DNA from: TH1177 sp042138015
GTDB lineage: Archaea > Thermoproteota > Nitrososphaeria > Nitrososphaerales > Nitrososphaeraceae
Assembly (NCBI GenBank): GCA_042138015.1
Contig: JBHIVA010000004.1
Span: 10,960 to 74,959, forward strand
Length of the DNA: 64,000 nucleotides
Direction of reading: 5' to 3'
The notes beneath the pieces are model-generated. The model saw nothing but the letters and a program-made list of their open reading frames with translations, did not search any database and was not told the origin of the DNA. Of this stretch, positions 20,052-29,309 are shown in pieces. How positions within the stretch are numbered: position 1 is the stretch's first letter; every line of letters starts with the position of its first letter. A program made the position numbers and the translations under genes.

Positions 20052-20924
20052 ATGAATGAAATTAGTATTGGAATAATCTCTTTTAATGAACAGAAAAATA
20101 TTCTCAATCTATTAGGTTCTCTCAAATCTCAAAGAATTCCACATCCCTTTCATTTGAAGGAGGTAATAATCTGTGATGATTCTTCTGATAATACTCCAAC
20201 TCTAATTAGATCTTTTGCAAAAGCTAATTCTGATCTTTGTATATATCTTTTCCATAATAAAACCAGAAATGGAGCAGCTAAAGGATGGGATATGATATTT
20301 AGACAGTCGAGCGGAGATATTTTAGTTTTATATGATGCAGATATAATTCTTGATGAGAATTGTACTTTTAATCTTGTAAAAAATATTTCGAATAATAGTA
20401 TTGGACTCTCTGCTTCGAATCCACAACCAATTAACCCTGAAAATATATACGGTAGAGCTGCGCGATTTATTTCTAATTGGCTGAGGAATATAAGAAAACA
20501 AGGTTTAACTCAATATACTGTAATGGGAAGGGCTTTGGCAATAAGAGATGATATAGCAAAAAAAATATTCATACCTGCAAATATCATTGCTATAGACCTT
20601 TTTATCCAAGATGAAGTACTGAAATTTAATGAGAAAGTAAAATACGTAGATGACGCAAAGGTATTTTTTAAGACCCCTTCAACATTGTCTGATTTTTTAT
20701 CTCAAGTACTGAGAGCAGACCACGGACATAAACAAATTTCACTAGTTTGTACCAAAAAACTTTCGAAGATCGTAAATCTCAAAACATCAATTAGTTGCTT
20801 TATAGGTGACCCTTTAGGAGGATTTGCATTAATTTACTGTTATTCTTTTCTTCCATATCATAAGATAAAGCATTCTGTAAGAGTTTCCTCGCCCAAATGG
20901 GATGTTGCCACAAGTACAAAGTGA
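20052..20924 (+). CDS. Glycosyltransferase family 2
   Basis: 290 residues with a GT-A fold. Visible are the N-terminal IGIISFNEQKNILNLLGSL, the nucleotide-sugar loop ICDDSSDNTPTLIRSF and the catalytic metal-binding LVLYDADIILDE (DxD). These are followed by the acceptor region. No C-terminal membrane anchor is evident, though the end (GGFALIYCYSF) is mildly hydrophobic. It probably transfers a sugar to a lipid, glycan or protein; the specificity cannot be told. ATG start; aif5A follows 75 nt downstream. Confidence 0.85.
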   Translation: MNEISIGIISFNEQKNILNLLGSLKSQRIPHPFHLKEVIICDDSSDNTPTLIRSFAKANSDLCIYLFHNKTRNGAAKGWDMIFRQSSGDILVLYDADIILDENCTFNLVKNISNNSIGLSASNPQPINPENIYGRAARFISNWLRNIRKQGLTQYTVMGRALAIRDDIAKKIFIPANIIAIDLFIQDEVLKFNEKVKYVDDAKVFFKTPSTLSDFLSQVLRADHGHKQISLVCTKKLSKIVNLKTSISCFIGDPLGGFALIYCYSFLPYHKIKHSVRVSSPKWDVATSTK

Positions 20925-20964
20925 TATCTCGTAAATAATGAAGTTGAAAGGATCCAAACAGAAA

Positions 20965-20973
20965 TATTATATA
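20965..20973 (+). promoter_or_regulatory. Putative TATA box of aIF5A
   Basis: TATTATATA sits 27-35 nt before the aIF5A ATG, a spacing consistent with an archaeal TATA box and a very short leader. AT-rich background makes this tentative. Confidence 0.4.
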
Positions 20974-20999
20974 TCAATATCTTTCCTCTTTCAATAATT

Positions 21000-21392
21000 A
21001 TGAGTAAACCAATGGAGCTTGGCAGTTTAAAGGTTGGATCATACATTATAATTGATAACGAGCCTTGTAGAATCGTTTCATACGATCATAGTAAACCTGG
21101 AAAACATGGTTCTGCTAAAGCACGTGTTTCTGCAATAGGTGTTTTTGATGGATCAAAGCACGGTATGGTATCTCCTGTTTCTGCCAATGTTGAAGTTCCA
21201 CTGATAGACAAAAGAAGTGGACAAGTGGTATCGATAACTGGTTCATCCCTACAGATAATGGACCTTGAAACTTTTGAAGTATTTGAAACATCCTCTATTG
21301 AAGATGAGATAAGAGATAAAATTGTTCAAGGAGGAGAGATAGAATATTGGAAGGTGCTTGATAGAATAAAAATAGTAAGAGCAAAAGGTTAA
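21000..21392 (+). CDS. eif5A: Translation factor aIF5A
   Basis: 130 residues, the archaeal length. The N-terminal SH3-like barrel has the hypusination loop DHSKPGKHGSAK, with the modified lysine at K35. The C-terminal OB fold runs from about residue 70. The factor relieves ribosome stalling during peptide-bond formation. ATG start with a TATA-like element 27-35 nt upstream. The deoxyhypusine synthase gene is not in the window. Confidence 0.97.
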   Translation: MSKPMELGSLKVGSYIIIDNEPCRIVSYDHSKPGKHGSAKARVSAIGVFDGSKHGMVSPVSANVEVPLIDKRSGQVVSITGSSLQIMDLETFEVFETSSIEDEIRDKIVQGGEIEYWKVLDRIKIVRAKG

Positions 21393-21458
21393 GAAACATG
21401 TAATGAAAGTTTAAACTGTTTGGAAACACATAAAAAACGATACATACTACATCTTACT

Positions 21459-21593
21459 ATGAACAATAAAAAAACAATGCCTATTTGTTTTTCTCCTGAG
21501 GAGTTAAATATAATAAAAGAATATGCAACAAGGTTCAAAATGACAGATTATAGCCATGCTGTTGAAAAAGTTGTTTCAGAAATAAAAAGCTAG
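21459..21593 (+). CDS. Short ribbon-helix-helix-like protein
   Basis: 44 residues from ATG. A strand (TMPICFS) is followed by two helices (PEELNIIKEYATRFK, DYSHAVEKVVSEIK), a layout like the small RHH DNA-binding proteins. It starts 66 nt after aIF5A on the same strand. The family assignment rests only on pattern. Confidence 0.5.
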   Translation: MNNKKTMPICFSPEELNIIKEYATRFKMTDYSHAVEKVVSEIKS

Positions 21594-21603
21594 TGATAAG
21601 ATT

Positions 21604-21640
21604 TTCCTAATTTTTGTTGTGTTTTTTTCTTCATTTTGGA
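21604..21640 (+). terminator. T-rich terminator-like stretch
   Basis: Several T-runs (TTTTTG, TTTTTTTC) follow the 44-residue gene and precede a convergent gene. Archaeal RNA polymerase ends transcription at such U-tracts, helped by FttA. AT-rich context lowers certainty. Confidence 0.35.
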
Positions 21641-21663
21641 ATAATATACAATTACTTAATATA

Positions 21664-22320
21664 TTAATTGAGATTTTGTCTTAAGTCCTCACAATCATCA
21701 GTATGCGAATCTCCTTGCTTTGAATCAAAATCTATAACCATATCAAAATCTTCGCCACAACTAAAAAAATCTGCTCCTTTTCCTCCTTTAAGGATATCAC
21801 TCCCGTAATCACCATAAAGTTCATCATTCCCATCATCTCCAGATAAATAATCATCCCCATAAGATCCTATTAGATTGTCATTCCCTTTACCGCCGAATAA
21901 AAAATCATCACCAGAAGAACCAAGTAAATTATCTTCACCATCATCCCCATAAATTTCGTCATCATTGCTACCTCCATTAAGAATATCGTCACCACTTTTT
22001 CCAGAAATAACATCCAGTCCTTCTCTCCCATAGATAATATCCGATTTTAAAGTACCAGTAAGGTCTCTATTGATATCAATAGATTCATCGGGTTGAATTG
22101 TACATTTTGCATTTTGCACTGAAAATGATGTTCCATTATTAACCAAACTAAATGAAAATTGACCTGATTGGTCAGAACATACTGTACCTATTTTTATATT
22201 TTTTGAATTATCTTTATTCTCGTTTTCGGATCCTGACGAATAAACTTTGTGGAAAAAAAGATTAGGTAATATAATAATCATCAATAAAAGAAAAATTGAT
22301 AATATAGTCCCAGAATTCAT
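21664..22320 (-). CDS. Secreted RTX-like calcium-binding repeat protein
   Basis: 218 residues with an N-terminal signal peptide or anchor (hydrophobic 5-24). A spacer with two cysteines precedes a block of about eight nine-residue repeats of the GGxGxDxLxG type (for example GREGLDVISG, GGKGNDNLIG, GDDGNDELYG), roughly 100-185. Such repeats bind Ca2+ as a parallel beta-roll. The C-terminal cap has two cysteines (FSCGEDFD, TDDCEDL) likely to form a disulfide. Role is unknown; cell-surface or extracellular structural function is inferred. A homologue lies 350 nt away, divergently oriented. Confidence 0.85.
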   Translation of the reverse strand: MNSGTILSIFLLLMIIILPNLFFHKVYSSGSENENKDNSKNIKIGTVCSDQSGQFSFSLVNNGTSFSVQNAKCTIQPDESIDINRDLTGTLKSDIIYGREGLDVISGKSGDDILNGGSNDDEIYGDDGEDNLLGSSGDDFLFGGKGNDNLIGSYGDDYLSGDDGNDELYGDYGSDILKGGKGADFFSCGEDFDMVIDFDSKQGDSHTDDCEDLRQNLN

Positions 22321-22669
22321 TCTTATGATTTTGTATTTAAGAGTTATATTGACTATGACTATTTTTTATAAAATAATTTTACTCAAGATTATCTTAAACT
22401 TATCAATATAACTTATACATTTAAATAATTATAGAGAATTGTTCTGTTTTGATGGTTAATAAATAAAACTAACGTACAGAAGATAGTATAGCACTAATGC
22501 TATTTTAATATATTTTTAATAGATTTTGGTAATATCATTTTTGTTGTTAGAAGATTATGATCATTAGGAAGAAAAAATATCTTTAATAATAGTAACAATA
22601 AATATATAATAAAATATTTTCTGAAATTCTTCGATATCATTGATAAACTTTGTAAATTATATATAAAAA
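22321..22669. other. Divergent intergenic region between two RTX-like genes
   Basis: About 350 nt, very AT-rich, holding the promoters of both repeat-protein genes. No obvious shared operator was identified by eye. Confidence 0.5.
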
Positions 22670-23323
22670 ATGAAGTACAGTTATTTGGCCATATTCATTA
22701 CTTACTTTACAGCAAAATCAAAAATTCCTTTATCTTACAAATTTGTCAACAAGTATCTAATTATATTATTATTATTTAATATATTTATTTTGATTCATTT
22801 CATCATGGTTAATGATCTAATGAATGTTTATGGAAGATCTTCTTTTTGTGATGGTTCTGTATTAGTTGATTCGGATTACAGCAAAGGAAAGGTTTTAGTT
22901 GGAACATCAAATTTAGAATCACCAGATTGTATAATTGGAACTAAGAAAAATAATGTCATTTTAGGCCTAGATGGGCCTGACATACTATATGGTAAGAAAG
23001 GAAATGATACCTTAAAAGGAGGTTTTGGAAATGATAAAATATTCGGGAATTCTGGAGATGATAAAATTATTGGATCTGAAGGCGATGATCAACTCTATGG
23101 TAATAAAGGAAACGACTTTGTTTATGGCGGATTCGATTCAGACTTTTTAAGTGGAGGGCATGGGAACGACAAACTCTATGGAGATTATGGTGATGATGTC
23201 CTAGAGGGAGGAAAAGGGGTAGATTTCTTTGATTGTGGAGAAGATTACGATGTGATACTGGATTATAGTTCTTCAGAAGGTGATTCGCAAGTTAATTGTG
23301 AAGAAATAAATAAAAAAGATTAA
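22670..23323 (+). CDS. Secreted RTX-like calcium-binding repeat protein, paralogue
   Basis: 217 residues. A long N-terminal region with a strong hydrophobic helix (about 30-46: YLIILLLFNIFILIHFI) serves as signal or anchor. The true start may be internal to the ORF. From about 100 on there are repeats such as GKKGNDTLKGG, GNSGDDKIIG, GNKGNDFVYGG and GHGNDKLYGDYG. The cap DFFDCGEDYDVILDY closely matches that of the neighbouring minus-strand gene (DFFSCGEDFDMVIDF), so the two are paralogues. Calcium binding outside the cell is inferred from the repeats. Confidence 0.83.
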   Translation: MKYSYLAIFITYFTAKSKIPLSYKFVNKYLIILLLFNIFILIHFIMVNDLMNVYGRSSFCDGSVLVDSDYSKGKVLVGTSNLESPDCIIGTKKNNVILGLDGPDILYGKKGNDTLKGGFGNDKIFGNSGDDKIIGSEGDDQLYGNKGNDFVYGGFDSDFLSGGHGNDKLYGDYGDDVLEGGKGVDFFDCGEDYDVILDYSSSEGDSQVNCEEINKKD

Positions 23324-23376
23324 GCTTTTTTTATAAATTCTTTTTATAGGATATCATAATAATTTTAGATTTAATC

Positions 23377-23592
23377 ATGTTGAAACTATTAGAGTTAATT
23401 TTTAGAAGGTACAGATGTGATATTTGCAAAAAAAGATTTAGAAGGATCGAATTCGCCATGCAACATGAACAGGTGATTCACGGTAATGGGAGACAATATT
23501 ACTGTAAGAAATGTAATTTGGGTTTTTTTGGAATGGAACAGATGAGAGATCATATAAAAAAATATCATTCTTATAGTACTAAAAATAGTTAG
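23377..23592 (+). CDS. Two-finger C2H2 zinc-finger protein
   Basis: 71 residues with two complete C2H2 fingers: YRCDICKKRFRRIEFAMQHEQVIH and YYCKKCNLGFFGMEQMRDHIKKYH. Each has C-x2-C and H-x4-H. A short basic leader precedes them. Likely a nucleic-acid-binding small regulator. ATG start, 53 nt after the RTX-like gene. Confidence 0.8.
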   Translation: MLKLLELIFRRYRCDICKKRFRRIEFAMQHEQVIHGNGRQYYCKKCNLGFFGMEQMRDHIKKYHSYSTKNS

Positions 23593-23659
23593 AAGTTTAA
23601 GAGCTCACATTCCTATTTTCACAAGAATAAAATATAGCCAGTTATATTTTCAATATTTT

Positions 23660-23908
23660 GTGGATAAAAAATGTTCAAAGTGTAACAATATTTTTGATGA
23701 TTCTTTAGTAGAAGATCCCAGCCAACAAAAATACTCATCTTGTAATTCGTGCTGGAAAGAATGGACAACTTATGCAGTAATGGTTATCAACGAAATGAGA
23801 TTAGACATGTCATTACCAGAACACAGAAAAGCTTTGAAGAAGCATGAAAGGATTTTCTTTGGTTTGGAGCAAGGAGAACAAATTCAAAAGAATCCAGAAG
23901 ATCAATAA
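23660..23908 (+). CDS. YggX-like Fe(II)-trafficking/oxidative damage protein with zinc-ribbon-like N-terminus
   Basis: 82 residues from a GTG start. The N-terminus has two CxxC knuckles (CSKCNN and CNSCWKEW). The central segment WKEWTTYAVMVINEMRLDM followed by PEHRKALKKHERIFFG parallels the bacterial YggX signature (WQ..QTMLINE..LNM...HR..L...M..F). YggX protects iron-sulfur proteins from oxidants. The added cysteine pairs suggest metal binding here. The similarity is recognised from memory, so a family search should confirm it. Confidence 0.7.
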   Translation: MDKKCSKCNNIFDDSLVEDPSQQKYSSCNSCWKEWTTYAVMVINEMRLDMSLPEHRKALKKHERIFFGLEQGEQIQKNPEDQ

Positions 23909-24211
23909 TTCTTATTCTTTTTATTGGGTTATTCTACATGATGACTTGATTATAAAAATAAAATTTGATGAATACAAGTTCATTGTAAAATCTCTTTGAT
24001 TATGTACTGTCTAAGTCTTAATGGAAAATTAAAAGTAGTTTAGTTACTTCAAAAATGTGATCAAATTTAATTTAGGGGTTATTTCACAGTTTTAGAAATT
24101 AATAAAAAAAATTCTTCATGAATGATAAATATTATGTATTAAATATATAAAAATTATTTCGAGGCTTGTTTATATATCTGCTTTTAACTTTAGTACATTA
24201 AGACAAGGAAG
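23909..24211. other. Gene-free interval (about 300 nt)
   Basis: AT-rich with no gene seen. It contains the likely promoter of the membrane protein that follows. Confidence 0.5.
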
Positions 24212-24994
24212 ATGGAAAAAGCAAGTAATGATAGATCGAGAGATTTTGATGCTTTCTCTCCAACTTTGTCCACTAAATATGGACGTGAAGCGTCATTTCT
24301 TTTAAAAACTATTACCATAAACTTTAGGATTATCATCGGCATACTCATGGGATTGATCTTATTGGTATCAATAGATTTATCTGCTGACCTAGGATTAAAA
24401 TCTATATTATCGGACGAACTTCTGGACCTTTTGATAATTATTATTTCTATTATTATACTTTTTATTGTTATAACGATTCTAAAACCAATTCGTAAATATC
24501 GAAATCTAATGGATAAATGGATCAATCTTTTTGAACGAAATTCTTTAGCTACAGAGCTGAGAGTTATGATATCAAATAGAGATAAAAAAGAAGTATTAAC
24601 TGCCATTTCATCTATCTTAGAACCCATAAACACCAAACTACATCCTTATTTAGAGAATAAACAAATTTATGGAAAATTTTTTGATATCCAAATCTCCGAC
24701 GGTATTTTTAATATTTTGATAGACCAAACAAATGTAAATGATAATAAAGAACTATCACAAGAGTTATCACAGTACGGTGGGATTATTGTAAACATTTACG
24801 ACAAAATAGTTGATGAATTTGTTTTCAATTCATTTATCAAACATTTGAAAAGATATTCTCAGAAAAACAAAATTGGAATTACAATAATAATAGCAGAAGA
24901 TATATCTGAAGAGGTCTATGATATAATATCTAGTTCTGCGGATAAAGTCATCAATAAAATCATACTCGTTGAAAAATCTAATATTGTAATTTAA
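24212..24994 (+). CDS. Membrane protein with two N-terminal helices and a soluble C-terminal domain
   Basis: 260 residues. Two transmembrane segments at about 33-53 (INFRIIIGILMGLILLVSI) and 70-90 (LLIIIISIIILFIVITI) are followed by a soluble domain of about 165 residues with alternating strands and helices (ISDGIFNILIDQTNV, GITIIIAEDISEEVYDIISS). No catalytic motif was recognised. It converges with a winged-helix regulator gene 20 nt downstream. It may be a sensor-like membrane protein; that is a guess. Confidence 0.65.
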   Translation: MEKASNDRSRDFDAFSPTLSTKYGREASFLLKTITINFRIIIGILMGLILLVSIDLSADLGLKSILSDELLDLLIIIISIIILFIVITILKPIRKYRNLMDKWINLFERNSLATELRVMISNRDKKEVLTAISSILEPINTKLHPYLENKQIYGKFFDIQISDGIFNILIDQTNVNDNKELSQELSQYGGIIVNIYDKIVDEFVFNSFIKHLKRYSQKNKIGITIIIAEDISEEVYDIISSSADKVINKIILVEKSNIVI

Positions 24995-25014
24995 CTATAT
25001 TTTGTGTCAATTTT

Positions 25015-25323
25015 CTACTCTATGATATTGTTGTTCTTTCTAACGAAAATTAGAAAATTTTTTACCCATTTAACATACTCATTAATACCACTATCCGTTA
25101 TTTTATAGAATTTTGCATTTGATGTTTGAATAGATGAAATATAATGGTTCTGTTCTAATTTTTCTAATAAAAAGGAAATTCTATCCGGACGTTGCTTTTT
25201 TATATCTCTAATTTTTGTCATTATATGATATTTACTTACAGGACTATTTTTTGAATTTAAATATAGATATTCCAAAATTGTGAGCATAGTATATTCCGAA
25301 GAATATCTCCTTGGTTTTGACAA
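25015..25323 (-). CDS. Winged-helix transcriptional regulator
   Basis: 102 residues from a TTG start. The helical N-terminus (TMLTILEYLYLNSKNS), a recognition segment (SKYHIMTKIRDIKKQRPDRISFLLEKLEQNHYI) and a wing (NAKFYKITDSGINEYVKWV) make a typical archaeal wHTH, in the MarR/PadR-like size class. It converges with the membrane-protein gene. Target genes are unknown. Confidence 0.75.
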   Translation of the reverse strand: MSKPRRYSSEYTMLTILEYLYLNSKNSPVSKYHIMTKIRDIKKQRPDRISFLLEKLEQNHYISSIQTSNAKFYKITDSGINEYVKWVKNFLIFVRKNNNIIE

Positions 25324-25863
25324 TTGTTATAATATTCTATAACTTGGCTAATTATACATATAGTGTTATAATCGCCCTATTACCAGCAGTCAAATCTTAC
25401 ATAGATTATTTCTCCCTAAATAACGTTCATATTTAAATAAAAAAGATGCACATGTAATGTATAGCACTTGATCAAGTTAAATTGACCAATGAGAGTATAT
25501 TAATATGTCTTTTGTTTTGTATAATAGATGAGTATATAAACGAACATAAATACGAATGCTAAGAATTAATTTTTATACTCAAGAGATAAATAAATAAAAT
25601 AACTAGTTCTGTTCTACCAATCACATGCTTATCTACTACTCTTTCTGTGAGTAGCTAACTGGGATATCTATAAACTTCCAAATAACTTATAAGAATAGTG
25701 TAAGTCTTAACTCTGATTTAAACAACTAGTTTTATCTATTTATGTCTCTCATATTAGATAATAATTTCTGTCGCGAAATTTCATTAGTATAGGGAACATA
25801 ATAAGGAAAAAGATTCAGCTTTAAAATGGAAATGTTTTTTTAGAAGATGTATTTTGAATTGCA
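25324..25863. other. Gene-free interval (about 540 nt)
   Basis: Upstream of the wHTH gene and downstream of the next minus-strand gene. No ORF, RNA gene or repeat seen. Confidence 0.5.
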
Positions 25864-26331
25864 TTAAATATTCTTTTCTTTATAGAGGAAATCTTTAGTC
25901 TGTTTATCTAATATTTGGAGCATTTCATCTTTGATTGATGAATTAAATAATGCTTCTATGAAACATATACGTAATATTTCTCTGTTGCTTTCTTCTAAAC
26001 GTTTTGTAGTTCTTATTACTGATGGAACGAGTTTTAAGATCAAAGCTGGTTTTTTAAAAATTTCCTCAAGATATATACTTAATATATAGTTTATTTTTTT
26101 ACTTTCAAATTTAGAAAGAACTTCAAACCAGGACACCATCAACTCTTCTAAAAGATTTATATCTACATGTGGAATTGAATTCAGTATCAAGCCAATTATT
26201 TCTATTTGCTCTTCCTTTGTTAAGCTATAAAAATCGGAAAGTTTATTCTTGATTATGGGTTTTCTTAAAAAATCCTGCAAATTTGCTAATATTTGAATTA
26301 TATTTTCAGTAGTTCTAGGTGGTGTAGACAT
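25864..26331 (-). CDS. Hypothetical all-helical protein
   Basis: 155 residues from ATG, almost entirely helical and leucine/isoleucine-rich (for example IQILANLQDFLRKPI, NLLEELMVSWFEVLSKF, PALILKLVPSVIRTTKRL). It has no cysteine cluster or catalytic motif, so a HEAT-like or scaffold role is possible. It is divergent from purA, 103 nt away. I do not recognise the family. Confidence 0.6.
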   Translation of the reverse strand: MSTPPRTTENIIQILANLQDFLRKPIIKNKLSDFYSLTKEEQIEIIGLILNSIPHVDINLLEELMVSWFEVLSKFESKKINYILSIYLEEIFKKPALILKLVPSVIRTTKRLEESNREILRICFIEALFNSSIKDEMLQILDKQTKDFLYKEKNI

Positions 26332-26434
26332 TAAAGAATTCTTTACTGAACTACTATAGAAATTTTTTTAATCGTACATATTTATTCATCATTCTTGCTC
26401 ATAAATTAAATATAGATATATTTTACACTACTTC

Positions 26435-27439
26435 GTGGGTTGCAGAGTAATCGTTGGTGGTTTTTTCGGTGATGAAGGAAAAGGAAAGATCGTATCTTAT
26501 TTAGTAAATAAAGATAACCCAAGTATTGCAGCAAGAGGAGGCGTTGGTCCAAATGCAGGACATACATTCGTAATTGGAAATAAAACATTCAAGGTTCGAA
26601 TGCTACCAAGTGGTGTAATGAATAAGAATACTAAACTAGCTATTGGCGCAGGTGTTTTGGTAAATCCTGAAATATTACTACAAGAAATTAATAGATTTAA
26701 TACACAAAAGAGAACCTTCATTGATTCTAATTGCGGAATAATTTCTCAAGAACATATTTTAAGGGATAGTTCAGAGGGTTATTTGAAAAATAACATAGGA
26801 ACTACAGGAACAGGTACTGGTCCAGCAAATTCCGACAGAGCACTTCGAATCTTACAACTTGCAAAGGATCGCATGGAGCTAGAGGAATATATTTCGGACG
26901 TAGGACTTATGATTTACTCGTATCTTGAGAAAAAAGAGTATGTGTTACTTGAAGGCACACAAGGAACATTTCTATCTTTATTTCACGGTGGTTATCCATT
27001 TGTGACTTCAAAAGATGTAACAGCTTCATCTATTTGTGCTGATGTTGGCATAGGTCCAAAGAATGTTGATGATGTGCTCGTTGTCTTCAAATCATTTGTA
27101 ACTCGAGTTGGTGGAGGCCCATTAGAAAATGAATTGGAAAGAAATGAATCGGAAAAAAAAGGTTGGCTAGAATATGGAAGTGTTACAGGAAGAGAACGTA
27201 GGTCCTCTCCATTTAATGTGAAAATGGCAAAAAAAGCAATTCGTCTTAATGGTGCCACTAATATAGCATTGACTAAACTTGATGTCTTATATCCTGAAAC
27301 CTCAGGTGTCACAGAATATAACAAACTCTCTACAAACGCACGTAAATTTGTAGAAAATATTGAATCAGAGTTAGGACTTAATGTAGTTCTTATCGGAACT
27401 GGAGCCGAAATAAATGCAATAATAGATAGAAGAAAATGA
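26435..27439 (+). CDS. purA: Adenylosuccinate synthetase (short archaeal form)
   Basis: 334 residues, the short archaeal length (bacterial enzymes are about 430). GTP-binding loop GDEGKGK (12-18), catalytic His in GPNAGHTFV, IGTTGTGTGPA, LLEGTQGTFLSLFHG, and a C-terminal TKLDVL base-recognition motif. It condenses IMP and aspartate with GTP in AMP synthesis. GTG start preceded by an AT-rich leader. An all-helical gene lies divergently upstream. Confidence 0.96.
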   Translation: MGCRVIVGGFFGDEGKGKIVSYLVNKDNPSIAARGGVGPNAGHTFVIGNKTFKVRMLPSGVMNKNTKLAIGAGVLVNPEILLQEINRFNTQKRTFIDSNCGIISQEHILRDSSEGYLKNNIGTTGTGTGPANSDRALRILQLAKDRMELEEYISDVGLMIYSYLEKKEYVLLEGTQGTFLSLFHGGYPFVTSKDVTASSICADVGIGPKNVDDVLVVFKSFVTRVGGGPLENELERNESEKKGWLEYGSVTGRERRSSPFNVKMAKKAIRLNGATNIALTKLDVLYPETSGVTEYNKLSTNARKFVENIESELGLNVVLIGTGAEINAIIDRRK

Positions 27440-27459
27440 CGTTCTTTATACTAAAAATA

Positions 27460-27915
27460 TTACTTCTTTAAATTATTAAAAGGCTTGTACGTCTTCCCTC
27501 TTGTGAAAACTGTTCTTTTAAGTATCGCTCTAAGGAAATCTCTAACTTCTCTTAACGTTATTATCATCATCTCATAATCATCATAATCGATCTTTTTTAA
27601 TCTCTCTTTCAGAAGTGTAACTACCGTTATAATATCAATATTTTTTTTTAAGTCTCTTTTAATAATGGACTTGACAGATGTATTCTCATATAAATTATTT
27701 TTTTTTAATCGAAGTTGAAAAATAGAATATTCTACCCAGCTATATGCTTTCCAAAGATTAAAATCATTATCGTTTAGATTTCTTTCACCGGAGGCTATTT
27801 CTTTTAAATTTACAAAACTCATTATTTCAGTGCGGTCCAAGTTCTCTAAGTACATTTCTAAAAAGTCAATTGCCCTATGAACAATTATTTTTATTCTATT
27901 ATCTTCAAAAGTCAT
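27460..27915 (-). CDS. Hypothetical helical protein
   Basis: 151 residues from ATG, rich in charged helices (AIDFLEMYLENL, AYSWVEYSIFQLRLKK, ITVVTLLKERLKKI, MMIITLREVRDFLRAIL) and ending in a basic tail. No known domain was recognised. It converges with purA at 20 nt spacing. Confidence 0.6.
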   Translation of the reverse strand: MTFEDNRIKIIVHRAIDFLEMYLENLDRTEIMSFVNLKEIASGERNLNDNDFNLWKAYSWVEYSIFQLRLKKNNLYENTSVKSIIKRDLKKNIDIITVVTLLKERLKKIDYDDYEMMIITLREVRDFLRAILKRTVFTRGKTYKPFNNLKK

Positions 27916-28080
27916 TTAAGTTTTTTAATTATATTAAAAATTAATAATATAAATTCTATTTTATTCTAAAACTCAAGATGATTTTATATCCTATCTGTTA
28001 TACATATAAAATATTCTGGATAGTATATATCCGATTCTTTAAAATCTAAAATCAGTTCAACTTTCGCATGTAAAATATAA

Positions 28081-28407
28081 TCATTTAGTTTTTTCAACTT
28101 CTATTGTACATTTAGTTACAACTCCAGCAATAACTCCTAAGGCTGCAAGCCATGGAGCTAACGCAACTGTTGCAACAACCCCAGCTGTACCCCAAGTAAC
28201 TGGAATAGAGATAAGTACTTCTCCTTTATCATCTTTAACGATGATCTTTCTAACATTCGCATCTCGTACCATGTGCTTAACTCTTCCTATTAAGTTATCA
28301 GCAGAAACTTTATACACATCCCTCTTCATTCCTATTTGATTTCCACAATTCAGACAAAATCTCGAATTGGAAGGAAGTTCTATTTTACATTCATTGCAAT
28401 AGTTCAT
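28081..28407 (-). CDS. Zinc-ribbon plus DUF4342 membrane-associated protein
   Basis: 108 residues. An N-terminal zinc ribbon (NYCNECKIEL, RFCLNCGNQIG) is followed by a DUF4342-like domain: VSADNLIGRVKHMVRDANVRKIIVKDDKG, IPVTWG, a hydrophobic helix (AGVVATVALAPWLAALGVIAGVV) and the ending CTIEVEK. The domain is widespread in bacteria and of unknown function; the hydrophobic stretch suggests membrane contact. ATG start. Confidence 0.8.
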   Translation of the reverse strand: MNYCNECKIELPSNSRFCLNCGNQIGMKRDVYKVSADNLIGRVKHMVRDANVRKIIVKDDKGEVLISIPVTWGTAGVVATVALAPWLAALGVIAGVVTKCTIEVEKTK

Positions 28408-29309
28408 ACGTTGTCATAAAGAAATCATCCTTATTTCTTTATCGTAATAATTTTTTAGATAATTAGCTCGCGAAATGATTAGATAAACTCATCTTTACAA
28501 AATTGAGTTAATTAGGGAATATTATTTTCTTAGGTTAGATATATCAATCAAATTTAAATTTTTTTTTACATTTAAATGAATTTAAGAATTTAAACTTCAG
28601 TATTTTGAGGTCTTTATATTTTTAAAGGATACATTTTTTCCCAAAATATATATTTTCAATTTAATTTGGTGTAAGGACAATTATGAAAAATATAAACACT
28701 TTTCGAATACTCATAATCTGTGATGATTAAAATTTATGATTTATGATTAATTAATTATAACCGAAAAATTTTATTTTAATATAAATCTAAAAAATATGCC
28801 ATTAAATCTTTGAGTTTTATCAGTTATTTTTGTAAAAATTATAACCTTTTTAGTATTATGACATTTAAGATGAAAAAAAGGATATTTCTTTTAATAATAA
28901 CTGATAGTTTTACCTTTATCTATAGTTAAGAAATAAAAAAACTAAATCTAATTGAGTGTACAAGTCATAATTCTTATATAAATTTCGCTAACTGTCTTTT
29001 CAGATTTGGGATAGTAGAAAATTATAAGTAATGTGCTATTGCATTTTTAGTATTAATTGTAGAAAATATCAATTTTGGCAATCCAATTACTTTTTTTGAA
29101 ATTTTCAATCCAACTCATATTAATGAACTTACTCTAAATAATGATGAAAGTGTTTGTTATAATCTGTAAAAATAATAGTGCTCATAAGGAAAAATAAATT
29201 ATTATAATATATGATCTAATTATTTTAATTTATCGGTATAATCTAGGACTGTATCTTTTATTCATCTCTCTTTCTTTAAATCCGAAATTTACCATAGATA
29301 TTAATTACC
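28408..29309. other. Gene-free interval (about 900 nt)
   Basis: Very AT-rich DNA between divergent genes. I searched for RNA-like GC-rich islands and short genes and found none I can support. Confidence 0.5.

Noticed and set aside
24190..24636. ORF antisense to the 24.2-kb membrane protein
   Set aside because: Serine/isoleucine-rich composition is that of a shadow frame; the plus-strand gene has clear membrane segments and a start.
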